From positions 2,170,001-2,234,000 of the forward strand of contig NZ_CP072600.1 in the NCBI RefSeq assembly GCF_019891175.1: DNA of 64,000 nt. Direction: 5' to 3'. Position numbers and translations under genes: made by a program. This document shows, one piece after another, positions 8,813-17,691 of the stretch. Under the pieces are notes generated by a model. It searched no databases. It was not told the DNA's origin and worked only from the letters and a program-made list of their open reading frames with translations. Each line of letters starts with the position of its first letter. The first letter of the stretch is position 1. The DNA comes from Leptothermofonsia sichuanensis E412 (GTDB taxonomy: Bacteria > Cyanobacteriota > Cyanobacteriia > Leptolyngbyales > Leptolyngbyaceae).

Positions 8813-10231
8813 ATGTTCAAACTGATCGATGTCTTCTGGGCCTATATTTTGCTTGCCATCCTGGTATTGGTCGGGCGATTTATCCGGCAGCGGGTGCAAA
8901 TCGTGCGAGCACTGTTTTTGCCCAGTTCAATTGTGGCAGGCGTTTTAGCATTGCTGCTGGGACCAGATGTGTTAGGAGCCGCTGCTGGCTGGATGAATCC
9001 AGCTTCACCGCTGGCAACAGGTGTTTTTCCCCAGGTCATCCGAGAGGTGTGGAGGCAATCCCCCAGTATCTTTATCAATATTGTCTTTGCCTGTTTATTT
9101 TTAGGAGAAATTATTCCTGGTCTGAGTGATATCTGGCGAAAAGCGTCTCCCCAGGTCGCCCTGGGGCAGATTTTTGCCTGGGGTCAGTATGTAGTTGGGT
9201 TGCTGCTGGCATTACTGGTGCTGACTCCTGTCTTTGGGATGAATCCGCTGGCTGGGACTCTGATTGAGGTCACCTTTGAAGGGGGGCATGGAACGGCTGC
9301 TGGCATGGCTGAAACCTTTCGTGAACTGGGATTTGAAGCAGGGGCTGATCTGGCTCTGGCACTGGCAACTGTGGGAATTGTCTCTGGAGTTATTGCTGGC
9401 ACCTGGTTGATTGACTGGGGCAGGCGTGCCGGGCATATTCAGGTGAGCGCCTATGGAGAACCTGAACCTACGGATGAAGAGGGCGATCGCGCCGATGAAG
9501 CACCCGCCATCCGCCAGGCACGGGCAAGACTCTGGCAAGATTTGATGATTGACCCACTCACCCTGAACTTTGGTTTCGTAGGGCTGGCAGTGGTCATTGG
9601 TTGGTTGATTCTGGAAGCCCTGAAACTGCTGGAAGCCCTAACCTGGGGAACAACCGGGCTGAAGCTAATGGTCTACGTTCCCCTGTTTCCCATGTCTCTG
9701 ATTGGTGGAATCATCGTGCAATTACTCCTGGTGCGTACCGGGCGCGAATATATGGTCAGTCGCCCGTTGATTAATCGCATTGGAGGGGTTGCCCTGGATG
9801 TGACTGTCGTGACAGCACTGGCAGTTATTTCTATTGCCACCGTTGGCTCCAATTTAGGTCCATTCCTGATTCTTTCAGCCGCAGGCATCGCCTGGAATAT
9901 TTTTGTGTTTGTGATTCTGGCTCCCCGCATCATGCCTGCTTACTGGTTTGAACGGGGCATTGGCGACATGGGTCAATCCATGGGCGTCACCTCCACTGGC
10001 TTACTGCTGATTCGTATGGTAGACCCCACCAACCAGTCTGGTGCCCTGGAAAGCTTTGCCTACAAGCAATTATTTTTTGAACCGATTGTGGGAGGTGGAC
10101 TGTTTACCGCTGCCGCACCAGCACTGGTCGTCCAGTTTGGAGCACCTGCCGTCTTAGCACTGACCACCATCATTCTGACCTTCTGGCTGGTTTTCGGCTT
10201 TTACAACTTCAAGCGCATGACTAAGGAATGA
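8813..10231 (+). CDS. GltS-type sodium:glutamate symporter (ESS family)
   Basis: A 472-residue integral membrane protein with about ten to twelve hydrophobic helices and an acidic cytoplasmic loop near residues 215-245 (EPEPTDEEGDRADEAP). The segment VTFEGGHGTAAGMAETF and a symmetrical region near GDMGQSMGVTSTGLLLIR are typical of the glutamate:sodium symporter (GltS) fold. Members take up glutamate with sodium ions through the plasma membrane. The usual family length is 400-460, so this is slightly long. Glutamate is also the precursor of tetrapyrroles, so its position after chlN may be more than chance, but an 81-bp repeat element separates them and co-transcription is not evident. Confidence 0.8.
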   Translation: MFKLIDVFWAYILLAILVLVGRFIRQRVQIVRALFLPSSIVAGVLALLLGPDVLGAAAGWMNPASPLATGVFPQVIREVWRQSPSIFINIVFACLFLGEIIPGLSDIWRKASPQVALGQIFAWGQYVVGLLLALLVLTPVFGMNPLAGTLIEVTFEGGHGTAAGMAETFRELGFEAGADLALALATVGIVSGVIAGTWLIDWGRRAGHIQVSAYGEPEPTDEEGDRADEAPAIRQARARLWQDLMIDPLTLNFGFVGLAVVIGWLILEALKLLEALTWGTTGLKLMVYVPLFPMSLIGGIIVQLLLVRTGREYMVSRPLINRIGGVALDVTVVTALAVISIATVGSNLGPFLILSAAGIAWNIFVFVILAPRIMPAYWFERGIGDMGQSMGVTSTGLLLIRMVDPTNQSGALESFAYKQLFFEPIVGGGLFTAAAPALVVQFGAPAVLALTTIILTFWLVFGFYNFKRMTKE

Positions 10232-10248
10232 GGATTTTATAACCGGAA

Positions 10249-10336
10249 ACTTCACCACGAAACTTCACCACGAAATTTCACCACAGAGGCACGGAGAACA
10301 CAGAGAATTCCTCGGTGCCCTCCGTGCCTCTGTGGT
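10249..10336. repeat. Dispersed ACCACAGAG hairpin repeat, copy 1
   Basis: ACCACAGAGGCACGGAG (10280-10296) and CTCCGTGCCTCTGTGGT (10320-10336) are perfect 17-base complements with a 23-base loop. They are preceded by three 13-base tandem units of the type AACTTCACCACGA (10249-10285). Related copies occur at 28414-28495 and 41123-41178, with a half copy at 22562-22590. Confidence 0.8.
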
Positions 10337-10461
10337 AAGGTTCTAAGTCTTTCGGTTTACTTCATCAATCACAGATAGCTGACTCCCTTCTCCCTCCTAA
10401 CCACTAACAACCAACAGCCCTTCACCCTGCACCAGTTCGGTAACCCGTACAACCCAAAAAG

Positions 10462-10490
10462 TTGCAATGGGAACCCTACTGCCGCTAAAT
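10462..10490 (+). promoter_or_regulatory. Candidate groESL promoter
   Basis: TTGCAA (10462-10467) and CTAAAT (10485-10490), 17 bases apart, form a plausible sigma-70-type pair. They abut the CIRCE operator, the usual geometry for HrcA repression. The -10 match is only moderate. Confidence 0.45.
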
Positions 10491-10516
10491 TAGCACTCAG
10501 AGGTTGAGAGTGCTAA
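10490..10516 (+). promoter_or_regulatory. CIRCE operator (HrcA binding site)
   Basis: TTAGCACTC, nine bases, then GAGTGCTAA. This is an exact match to the consensus inverted repeat bound by the heat-shock repressor HrcA. It lies about 50 bases before groES, so the groESL unit should be derepressed on heat or protein-folding stress. Confidence 0.97.
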
Positions 10517-10564
10517 ATCAACCTGAACTGTTCAACCCTAACCTGCTAGTTTGGAGAATTTTTT

Positions 10565-10876
10565 ATGGCAGCCGTAACTCTGAGTGTTTCTACAGTTAAA
10601 CCTCTGGGTGACCGTGTGTTTGTCAAGGTGAGCGCTTCTGAGGAGAAGACCGCTGGTGGAATCCTTCTACCGGACACAGCAAAAGAGAAGCCTCAAGTAG
10701 GTGAAGTTGTTGCTGTGGGTCCTGGTAAGCGGGACGAGAAAGGCACCCACCAACCACTGGAAGTGAAGATTGGCGACAAGGTTCTTTACTCGAAGTATGC
10801 AGGCACCGACATCAAACTCGGTACCGAGGAGTATGTCCTGTTGTCTGAAAAGGACATTCTGGCAATTGTGCAATAG
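10565..10876 (+). CDS. groES: Co-chaperonin GroES
   Basis: A 103-residue protein of normal length for the 10-kDa chaperonin. The N-terminal beta-barrel strand reads [12 protein letters not shown]; the mobile loop that contacts GroEL follows ([14 protein letters not shown], about residues 26-39), and [11 protein letters not shown] is near residue 75. As a heptameric lid it closes the GroEL folding chamber in the cytoplasm. GGAG nine bases upstream serves as ribosome site. It is the first gene after the CIRCE operator and is followed by groEL at 133 bases, so the two form one stress-induced operon. Confidence 0.98.
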   Translation: MAAVTLSVSTVKPLGDRVFVKVSASEEKTAGGILLPDTAKEKPQVGEVVAVGPGKRDEKGTHQPLEVKIGDKVLYSKYAGTDIKLGTEEYVLLSEKDILAIVQ

Positions 10877-11009
10877 CCGTTGTGAGTTTTAAGTTCTGAG
10901 ATCTGGGCTGTCAGGCTCCATCTTGATAGCGCAAATTCTCAGGCTCTTTTGACTTGTAACTGGCTTCAATTCAAAATCCTTAACTCAACACTCAAAACTA
11001 CTGAGAACT

Positions 11010-12647
11010 ATGGCTAAGCGCATCATTTACAACGAAAACGCTCGTCGCGCCCTGGAGCGCGGTATGGATATTCTGGCTGAGGCAGTGGCTGTTACCCTCG
11101 GTCCTAAGGGTCGTAACGTTGTGTTGGAGAAGAAGTTTGGTGCTCCTCAAATCGTTAACGACGGTGTGACGATCGCTAAGGAAATTGAACTGGAAGACCA
11201 CGTTGAAAACACCGGGGTTTCTCTGATTCGTCAGGCTGCTTCTAAGACCAACGATGCGGCTGGTGACGGTACTACGACTGCAACCGTTCTGGCTCACGCA
11301 ATGGTGAAGGAAGGGTTGCGGAACGTGGCAGCTGGTGCCAATGCGATCGCCCTCAAGCGCGGTATTGATAAGGCAACCAACTTCCTGGTAGATAAGATTG
11401 CAGCTCACTCTCGCCCGGTAGAAGATTCTAAAGCAATTGCCCAGGTTGGTGCAATTTCGGCGGGTAACGACGACGAAGTTGGACAAATGATTGCCAGCGC
11501 TATGGACAAGGTTGGCAAAGAGGGTGTGATTTCCCTGGAAGAAGGCAAGTCCATGACCACCGAACTGGAAGTCACGGAAGGGATGCGCTTTGATAAAGGG
11601 TATATCTCTCCCTACTTCGCCACCGATACCGAACGTATGGAAGCGGTGCTGGATGAGCCTTTCCTGCTGATCACTGACAAGAAAATCACCCTGGTGCAAG
11701 ACCTGGTACCCATCCTGGAACAGGTCGCCCGTGCCGGTCGTCCGCTGGTGATCATTGCCGAAGACATTGAGAAAGAAGCCCTGGCAACCCTGGTTGTAAA
11801 CCGCCTGCGCGGGGTGCTGAATGTAGCCGCAGTCAAGGCTCCTGGCTTTGGCGATCGCCGTAAGGCAATGTTGGAAGACATTGCTGTGCTGACTGGCGGT
11901 CAACTGATTACTGAAGATGCCGGTCTGAAGCTGGACAGCACCAAGATTGACATGCTGGGCAAGGCGCGTCGCGTCACGATCACCAAAGATAGCACCACCA
12001 TTGTGGCGGAAGGCAATGAAGCGGCTGTCAAAGCGCGTGTTGAGCAAATCCGCCGTCAAATGGAGGAAACCGAGTCGTCCTATGACAAGGAGAAGCTGCA
12101 AGAGCGTCTGGCCAAGCTGGCTGGCGGTGTTGCCGTGGTGAAAGTAGGGGCGGCCACCGAAACTGAGATGAAGGATCGCAAGCTGCGGCTGGAAGATGCA
12201 ATCAACGCGACCAAGGCAGCGGTAGAAGAAGGGATCGTTCCCGGTGGTGGCACTACTCTGGCTCACCTGGCTCCTGACCTGGAGTCCTGGGCAAGCAGTC
12301 ACCTCAGCGGTGAAGAGCTAATCGGTGCGACAATTGTGGCCCGTGCTTTGTCAGCTCCCCTGAAGCGCATTGCTGAAAATGCCGGTCAGAACGGTGCGGT
12401 AATCGCTGAGCGCGTGAAAGAGAAGGAATTCAATGTGGGCTTCAACGCTGCAACAAATGAGTTTGTTGACATGTTTGAAGCGGGTATTGTTGACCCTGCC
12501 AAGGTAACCCGTTCGGCTCTGCAAAATGCAGCCTCCATTGCCGGCATGGTGTTGACCACTGAGTGCATCGTGGTTGACAAGCCTGAACCGAAGGATGCGG
12601 CTCCTGCCGGTGCAGGTGCTGGCATGGGTGGTGATTTCGATTACTAA
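11010..12647 (+). CDS. groEL: Chaperonin GroEL (60 kDa)
   Basis: A 545-residue chaperonin with the hallmark stretches [15 protein letters not shown] near residue 30, [10 protein letters not shown] near residue 86 and the Gly/Met-rich tail [12 protein letters not shown]. It forms the double heptameric ring that folds proteins with ATP and GroES. Cyanobacteria usually carry two groEL genes; the groES partner next to this one marks it as the operon copy (groEL1 type). The spacer in front carries the same G-poor AACTC-type text seen before chlN. A long open frame on the opposite strand (10998-12302) is a coding shadow. Confidence 0.98.
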   Translation: MAKRIIYNENARRALERGMDILAEAVAVTLGPKGRNVVLEKKFGAPQIVNDGVTIAKEIELEDHVENTGVSLIRQAASKTNDAAGDGTTTATVLAHAMVKEGLRNVAAGANAIALKRGIDKATNFLVDKIAAHSRPVEDSKAIAQVGAISAGNDDEVGQMIASAMDKVGKEGVISLEEGKSMTTELEVTEGMRFDKGYISPYFATDTERMEAVLDEPFLLITDKKITLVQDLVPILEQVARAGRPLVIIAEDIEKEALATLVVNRLRGVLNVAAVKAPGFGDRRKAMLEDIAVLTGGQLITEDAGLKLDSTKIDMLGKARRVTITKDSTTIVAEGNEAAVKARVEQIRRQMEETESSYDKEKLQERLAKLAGGVAVVKVGAATETEMKDRKLRLEDAINATKAAVEEGIVPGGGTTLAHLAPDLESWASSHLSGEELIGATIVARALSAPLKRIAENAGQNGAVIAERVKEKEFNVGFNAATNEFVDMFEAGIVDPAKVTRSALQNAASIAGMVLTTECIVVDKPEPKDAAPAGAGAGMGGDFDY

Positions 12648-12657
12648 TTTGGGTGCG

Positions 12658-12680
12658 GGGTGCAGAATGCCTCTGCACCC
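12658..12680 (+). terminator. Hairpin after groEL
   Basis: GGGTGCAGA (12658-12666) and TCTGCACCC (12672-12680) form a perfect 9-base stem with a 5-base loop, eleven bases after the groEL stop. There is no T-run behind it, so termination could be imperfect. Confidence 0.5.
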
Positions 12681-12719
12681 TGACCTGACGGTATCAATTC
12701 AATCGTATTAATCGAAACG

Positions 12720-12754
12720 GCGATCGCCCTCTTGAAAGAAGCGATCGCTGTTTT
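12720..12754 (+). terminator. Second hairpin after groEL, built from two HIP1 octamers
   Basis: Two GCGATCGC octamers (12720-12727 and 12741-12748) can pair with each other across 13 bases and are followed by TGTTTTCC. The T-rich tail makes this a plausible intrinsic terminator for the groESL transcript, although each octamer is itself a palindrome that is frequent genome-wide. Confidence 0.4.
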
Positions 12755-12792
12755 CCACTTCTCAATCGTTCTGTCTACTTGTCCAGGTACTC

Positions 12793-12845
12793 TGGAAGCT
12801 AGAGCTTCCATGCGCTGTTACCAGGCTGGAGCCTGGTAACGAGAC
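12793..12845. repeat. Dispersed double-hairpin repeat (AACGAG type), copy 1
   Basis: Two adjacent perfect hairpins: TGGAAGCT/AGCTTCCA (12793-12810) and GTTACCAGGC/GCCTGGTAAC (12817-12840), ending in GAG. A second copy with the same plan (two hairpins, then ACGAG) is at 28265-28337. Confidence 0.65.
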
Positions 12846-12930
12846 TAATCACTAACAACGAGGCTAACCACTAGCAACCAACCACGTCTCCTGTTCCCTG
12901 TCCCCTATTCTCTATCCCCTGCTATAACTG

Positions 12931-13170
12931 TCACAAAAACCCCTGACCTTTGTGGCGAAAATCGTGCTCTACCGTCAGCCTTCCAGCTTCGTCTTCCTGT
13001 AACTCTTCCAGTTCATGATGACGCTGAGCCTTCTCTGCTTCGATCTTCTGTTTCAAGTCACCGGGTTGATTGATATACATTTCGGGTTCGATCGCATAAT
13101 TGTTCAATCTTCCGTCTGCATCAATCGTGTAACCAGACCTGCGTGACATTCTTGCTGGCTGGACCTCCAT
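12931..13170 (-). CDS. Small conserved hypothetical protein
   Basis: A 79-residue hydrophilic, charged protein. The frame opens at 13188, but AGGAGG lies five bases before the ATG whose complement is at 13168-13170, so this start is preferred (MEVQPARMSRRSGYT). No membrane segment or known catalytic motif is visible. The central part (DADGRLNNYAIEPEMYI) looks folded; the rest is a Glu/Lys/His-rich helix and a charged tail. I do not recognise the family. Its neighbour upstream is another tiny gene on the same strand, 38 bases away, so they may share a transcript. Confidence 0.6.
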   Translation of the reverse strand: MEVQPARMSRRSGYTIDADGRLNNYAIEPEMYINQPGDLKQKIEAEKAQRHHELEELQEDEAGRLTVEHDFRHKGQGFL

Positions 13171-13208
13171 AACAGCCTCCTGGTTCATCCCTAATTTGAT
13201 CCAGTGAT

Positions 13209-13322
13209 TTAAACTGCGGTGGGAGTAATGAGAGCTGCCCAGATAGCCATTGCCAGAACAAGCGCAATCAGACCAATGATCAAATCTCTGAAGGTCACTG
13301 GAAACAGCGTTGTGTGTCTCAT
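13209..13322 (-). CDS. 37-residue single-span membrane protein
   Basis: The open frame is longer (to 13529), but a textbook ribosome site, AAGGAGGTGG, stands five bases before the ATG with complement at 13320-13322. The product is MRHTTLFPVTFRD followed by one hydrophobic helix (about residues 14-33) and a short tail. Size and form resemble the small single-helix subunits of photosynthetic or respiratory complexes, but I cannot match it to a named one. The part of the frame upstream of this ATG has no ribosome site and no protein-like character. It may be co-transcribed with the small gene at 12931-13170. Confidence 0.55.
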   Translation of the reverse strand: MRHTTLFPVTFRDLIIGLIALVLAMAIWAALITPTAV

Positions 13323-13508
13323 CGTTTCCACCTCCTTACTGAATTGATCCCGCTTTCTACTTCTATTATCCTCCCAGACTCTCGCCTTTAGGAGGGATTG
13401 ATCTGTAAGATTTCTATCTTCTGTACCGACGGCACGGGTGACAGGTCCTCCAGATAAACTGACGCCAGCTTCCCTATGCCACAGCCACCAAAATCTGATC
13501 CACTGTGA

Positions 13509-13842
13509 AATCAACCCGCCCTGGCACAAATCACAGCCGCGGCAAATGATGCCAATACCCTGGTCAACCTAAATCTGAACAATCTGCCAGGCAATTCTGG
13601 GATTTACACCATCACAGGTGGAACTCGTTCTGGCGCTAATCTGTTCCACAGTTTTCAGCTCCACAGTTTTCAGCAATTTGGGTTGACCCAGGGGCAAACT
13701 GCCAACTTTCTTTCTAATCCGGCGATTCAAAATATCCTGGGGCGAGTGGGGGAGAGAAGCCTCTGTGATTAATGGGCTGATGCAGGTCACAGGAGGCAAT
13801 TTCAACCTGTACCTGATGAATCCAGCAGACAAAAACGCCTGA
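13509..13842 (+). pseudogene. Relic of a two-partner-secretion haemagglutinin-type exoprotein (TPS domain)
   Basis: Frame 13509-13772 reads [12 protein letters not shown], then [19 protein letters not shown] and [19 protein letters not shown], before a stop. After a frameshift near 13750 the frame 13750-13842 continues with [19 protein letters not shown] and NPADKNA. Together they match, in order, the conserved N-terminal TPS (haemagglutination-activity) domain of large secreted cyanobacterial proteins, including the signal-peptide cleavage site ALAQ. The start codon and signal core are missing at the 5' side, the frame is broken once, and nothing of the long C-terminal part remains. It is a decayed gene fragment, convergent with the DUF1574 gene. 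A short duplication (HSFQLHSFQ) inside it also suggests decay. Confidence 0.8.
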
Positions 13843-13852
13843 TATATGCCCC

Positions 13853-16800
13853 CTATTTCCGCGCCTGTTGCCAGGGAATCATGACATCTTCTGCCAGACG
13901 GCGGGAAACCTCGTAGGCCCCATAACGGTTCAGATGGCTTGGGTCAGAGAAGTAGTCCGGCTGGCTGGTCAGCGCTGTACTCAGATCCCGGTAGGTAAAG
14001 CCCAGTTGTGTAGAAAGCTGTAGCATATGCTGTTGAAACGCTTCCTCATGGCGTTTGCGGATGGGATCCAGGTAATCGTGCGTGAGGGGCAAATTGACAA
14101 AAACGAAGGGAATGTGTTGGGTCCGCGCAAACTGGGCGATCGCCACCACCGCATCCGTTTGCCTGCCCTCCAGATTAAATGCCTCATAGTCCGAGTCATA
14201 GTCACCAGAAACCCTGGCGTACTTTTGATAATACGTCACCGGGTTGAACCGATTGGGCAGCGGTAAAAAGCCATCTACATCAACAGTGCCGCCATCGTTC
14301 AGGACCGAAGGTGGAGAGTTGGAAGCCGAGGCGGCAGGGCTGGTGGCATCACTCAGTTCATTGGGAGACACTTTCTTGCCCAGGGCAATCCAGGAGTGCT
14401 GACCGGGCAGCAGCGAAGCCACCTGTTGGCTGAGCAGAGCTTTGAGGCGATCGCGCTGGCTGTAAAGCTGGGAAAGTGCCCCCAGGCGCTGGTCTAATAC
14501 CCGGTTCACTGCCTGATACCCATTGACAGGAACACCCGTTCCTTCTCCCATGCCAGTTACAGACTCAGATTGCCCCTGAGCAGGGGGCTTACTGGTAGCC
14601 TGTGCCAGCGTTGTGCCAGGGAGCGGAAACCTGCCAGCTATCAGCATCCGGTATCCTTCAGAGGCAACAATTCCGTTATAGGTGATGTCCAGGCGTCCAC
14701 TGTTAAACGCCCGTGCTCCATCGGCAAACAGGATCAGCCTGGGCATTTTCTCCTGGGGAACGATCTGGTGCAGGATCAGATCAACCACCTGAGCTGTGGC
14801 TCCATTGATGCCAAAGTTAAAGACCTTAATTCCTGGATAACCCTGTGCTGCCAAGTGTTTTTGCAAGGCTACTGGATCAACTCCCCGCAATGCCCTGGAA
14901 CTACCAATCACCAGGACATCTGGAACACCATGTTGGGTCACATACGCCTGGTAGAGGGCAATCTTTTCGTCCAACTGACGGCTGTTAAATGAGGGGAAAC
15001 GGCTGGCAGGCAAATTCGCTTTAGGTTGCAATGGGGATGCCGGCAGCTCAACTGGACGCAAAGGTGGAGAATCAACCCCATCCGGGCTGCCTTCCTGACT
15101 GGGGGAGGGAACCGTCAGGACCGTTCCGGGTTGGGTGAAGCCGCCCGGATTAAAGGCATCGGGATCGGCTGTGGGGGTTTTGCTGAGGGAGATCTGGGGC
15201 AGGGGAACGGGTTTGGGGGAAGGGGCGGGAGACGAGGAAACTGCTGGGGGTGGGGAAACGGGTTTGGGAGGAGCAGGCCGTATCAGTTGACCGAGCAGCC
15301 AGTCTGCCTGAATCACCATCAGTAGACCCACGGTGCCCCAGACTAACGCCACTTTAATACCCCGATAGTCACCTGGATCAGCCCCCGGAGGGAGAGTGGT
15401 GACCAATTCTGTACTGGTGCCAGCAGGCTCCAGGGGAAGGAACAGTTGAGTCTGGATCAGCGATCGCTGGACGGTCTGAATGGCTGTCTCCAGCCAGCGT
15501 GCCAGCACAGAAGGGGCATCGGCAGAGCGATCGGAACGGAGCACCAGCGCCCCTGGCGGTTCCAGTAAATCATTGACATAGATATCGGAAGCTGCAAACT
15601 CTGGAGCGGCTTCCGGTACCAGCCGGTTACGGGAGATGAAATCAACTCCATAACTCCACAGGGGTTGCTTCTGTCCAGCCCGACGACCATAAATTCGGAC
15701 ACCAGCCACCCCAGGAATTGCCAGAGGTTTCAGGAAACGGCTGATTGCAGAACCAACCTGACTCTGGTTGGGGCAGGTTGGGGCATCTGCCATGATGTGC
15801 AACAGGTCTTGCTTCTGCCGAATCTGTATCCGAGTCCCGCCGGTTGCCAGCATCCGTTCCAGATCGGGGTTCAACAGCCGCGTGAGCAAAAACGAAATTG
15901 CATCCAGATGAGCGGCTTGAGCCAGTTCCAGTGTTGTTTTTGCCAGCTCTGGTTGCTGGCTGGCTGGGAGGTTTAGCCAGTGAACCCAGTGGGGTGATGC
16001 CGCTGCCGGGGTTGCCAGGGCAGACGGAGAAAATGGCAGGGCAGAATTTCCAGGGGATTCCCTGGAGAGGCCGTAAACGGTCGCTGCCTGGATGCCTTGA
16101 GGTGAAAGGGATTCCAGTGCAGCCGTAATCACCCTGATGGCTGTCCGCTGATCGGGAACGGTAGACCGGATGTGCTCACAGGACAGGTGCAGAGTAGCGT
16201 CTTTAATCAGAGCAGAAACCTGCATCTCCTCTAGGGCAAGCCTCCGATTCAGCCAGCGGGCGATCGCTGGCCCATCCCCCCAACGTGCCCACTCTCGCAA
16301 AATCTCATCCGTTGGGGTCAGGTCTACCCTGAGTAGCCATTCTGGCTTGGGTTCGCCTCTGACCTGTCCAAACACCACTGCATCCGAGAAACCCTGGAGT
16401 TCCAGTTGGCGCAGCCGCTGGGAGATGGGTTCAGAAAGAACGAGCAAATCGGGGCTGTAGGCAGACTCGCAGATCACATAGAGACGTTTGAGGGAGGGAA
16501 TTTTTGATCTGGACGATCCGACCTTAGAAAGGGGAGGTTCAGGAAGGGGAGATTCCTCACTGCCCTCCACTTTCTCGACCTTACCAATCACCTCGACCCT
16601 GGCTCTCACTGCCACGCCCATCTCACTAAAGGTGCTACTCAGGTAACGGGCGATCGCCTCAGGCTGCCCCAGACGAGCCAGGTCAACCAGCGGCACCAGT
16701 CCCCCTGCACTGCCCGGCATCACCGGGGTATTTTCCAGGGCTACCTGCCTGCCAGCGGCATCGGTTCTCTGTCTGGCGCGGGTTAGCTGGTTGGGATAAA

Positions 16801-17128
16801 ATGACTGTGTCCAGGCGGGCTTTGCCTGCTCACTCTGGCGTCCATACACAATCACTCGATAGATGGGAGGAGCATCGGGTGGTAGCAGGCGACTGAGGGG
16901 AACTGCCGCCAGTGCCTGGGAAAGTTTGGGGACAAGGGTGGATGGGTTTGGACAGATCGGGCTTTCAATCAGAATATGGAGATTGTTGCCGCGCAGTCGG
17001 CTGCTGACCCGCCCCTGATTGACGCCCACGTTCTGATATATCCACTGAGTCAGAGATACCCCACCGCCCTTCTTGTGAGAAAGGCGTTCAGGCACGGCAG
17101 ATCGATTGTGTCCACGATTATCTGACAT
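13853..17128 (-). CDS. Large DUF1574/SGNH-like membrane protein with four internal repeats
   Basis: A 1091-residue protein. The N-terminal half holds four diverged copies of a 55-75 residue unit (about 48-107, 214-266, 312-384 and 440-496). Each has a beta strand such as LHILIESP, then a helix, then VxVYGR and a Pro-Trp pair. A single transmembrane helix lies near 590-616, followed by a Pro/Ser-rich linker to about 705. The C-terminal region (about 720-1091) resembles DUF1574 and the SGNH hydrolase/acyltransferase fold: VLVIGSSRALRGVDP (serine near 743), FNFGINGAT near 770 and a final DPSH (Asp1062, His1065). Activity is not proven; an acyl-transfer or esterase role on an envelope polymer is possible. 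GAGG five bases before the ATG supports the start. Confidence 0.65.
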   Translation of the reverse strand: MSDNRGHNRSAVPERLSHKKGGGVSLTQWIYQNVGVNQGRVSSRLRGNNLHILIESPICPNPSTLVPKLSQALAAVPLSRLLPPDAPPIYRVIVYGRQSEQAKPAWTQSFYPNQLTRARQRTDAAGRQVALENTPVMPGSAGGLVPLVDLARLGQPEAIARYLSSTFSEMGVAVRARVEVIGKVEKVEGSEESPLPEPPLSKVGSSRSKIPSLKRLYVICESAYSPDLLVLSEPISQRLRQLELQGFSDAVVFGQVRGEPKPEWLLRVDLTPTDEILREWARWGDGPAIARWLNRRLALEEMQVSALIKDATLHLSCEHIRSTVPDQRTAIRVITAALESLSPQGIQAATVYGLSRESPGNSALPFSPSALATPAAASPHWVHWLNLPASQQPELAKTTLELAQAAHLDAISFLLTRLLNPDLERMLATGGTRIQIRQKQDLLHIMADAPTCPNQSQVGSAISRFLKPLAIPGVAGVRIYGRRAGQKQPLWSYGVDFISRNRLVPEAAPEFAASDIYVNDLLEPPGALVLRSDRSADAPSVLARWLETAIQTVQRSLIQTQLFLPLEPAGTSTELVTTLPPGADPGDYRGIKVALVWGTVGLLMVIQADWLLGQLIRPAPPKPVSPPPAVSSSPAPSPKPVPLPQISLSKTPTADPDAFNPGGFTQPGTVLTVPSPSQEGSPDGVDSPPLRPVELPASPLQPKANLPASRFPSFNSRQLDEKIALYQAYVTQHGVPDVLVIGSSRALRGVDPVALQKHLAAQGYPGIKVFNFGINGATAQVVDLILHQIVPQEKMPRLILFADGARAFNSGRLDITYNGIVASEGYRMLIAGRFPLPGTTLAQATSKPPAQGQSESVTGMGEGTGVPVNGYQAVNRVLDQRLGALSQLYSQRDRLKALLSQQVASLLPGQHSWIALGKKVSPNELSDATSPAASASNSPPSVLNDGGTVDVDGFLPLPNRFNPVTYYQKYARVSGDYDSDYEAFNLEGRQTDAVVAIAQFARTQHIPFVFVNLPLTHDYLDPIRKRHEEAFQQHMLQLSTQLGFTYRDLSTALTSQPDYFSDPSHLNRYGAYEVSRRLAEDVMIPWQQARK

Positions 17129-17346
17129 GGGAGCCTCGGCACCTGCTACTGAACTGCAAACGAATCATACAGTTGGGTCATTTATTGCCTCATAGAAATA
17201 GCACACTCTGAGAATATTGAGCACATAGTTTAGGCGAAACTTTTCGATCGAGTCTCGATTCTAATCGTTAAATTCCTGACTCAAAACTTTGATCATCGTT
17301 CATGTTTCGCAGCAACCATTCACAAAACTACAGGAGTTAAGCAGCT

Positions 17347-17592
17347 ATGGATTCTTCCCCAAGACCAGCATCCCCATCAGGGACAGAGTGGACCGATCAG
17401 ATAGCTCCAGAGATCCTGATCAGTCTAGCAACTGCCCCCCTATTGTTGGGGCTGGTTGGCGGTAAAGCCCTGTTGGGAGCCATTCGGGAACTGGGGGTGC
17501 TCAGTGAAGAGGTCTTTCGGGGCGATCGCCTGCCACTGCTCAACTTTCCAGCCAATCCCGAACCCAATCCGGATAATCCCGAATCAGTTTAA
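17347..17592 (+). CDS. Small membrane-associated protein, unrecognised
   Basis: An 81-residue protein with an AGGAG ribosome site upstream of the ATG. One hydrophobic stretch (about residues 23-46, ILISLATAPLLLGLVGG) is flanked by a Pro/Ser-rich N-terminus and a Pro/Asn-rich tail. No family is recognised. It lies 99 bases before ppc on the same strand and could be transcribed with it. Confidence 0.6.
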   Translation: MDSSPRPASPSGTEWTDQIAPEILISLATAPLLLGLVGGKALLGAIRELGVLSEEVFRGDRLPLLNFPANPEPNPDNPESV

Positions 17593-17691
17593 TGCAGAGC
17601 TACCTGACACAATAATTTAGTACGCTCTGAACCGCCAAAATGAGAGATTAACCCCTAGAATTATTGAAATATCTTTGGCAAGAGCAGTTCC

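Noticed and set aside
10998-12302. 434-codon open frame on the minus strand opposite groEL
   Set aside because: It mirrors the codon pattern of groEL, has no recognisable domain and no ribosome site; highly biased coding sequence often leaves the complementary strand open.
13569-13832. 87-codon minus-strand frame
   Set aside because: The plus strand of the same stretch encodes a clear, though frameshifted, TPS domain; the minus frame shows no similarity or ribosome site.
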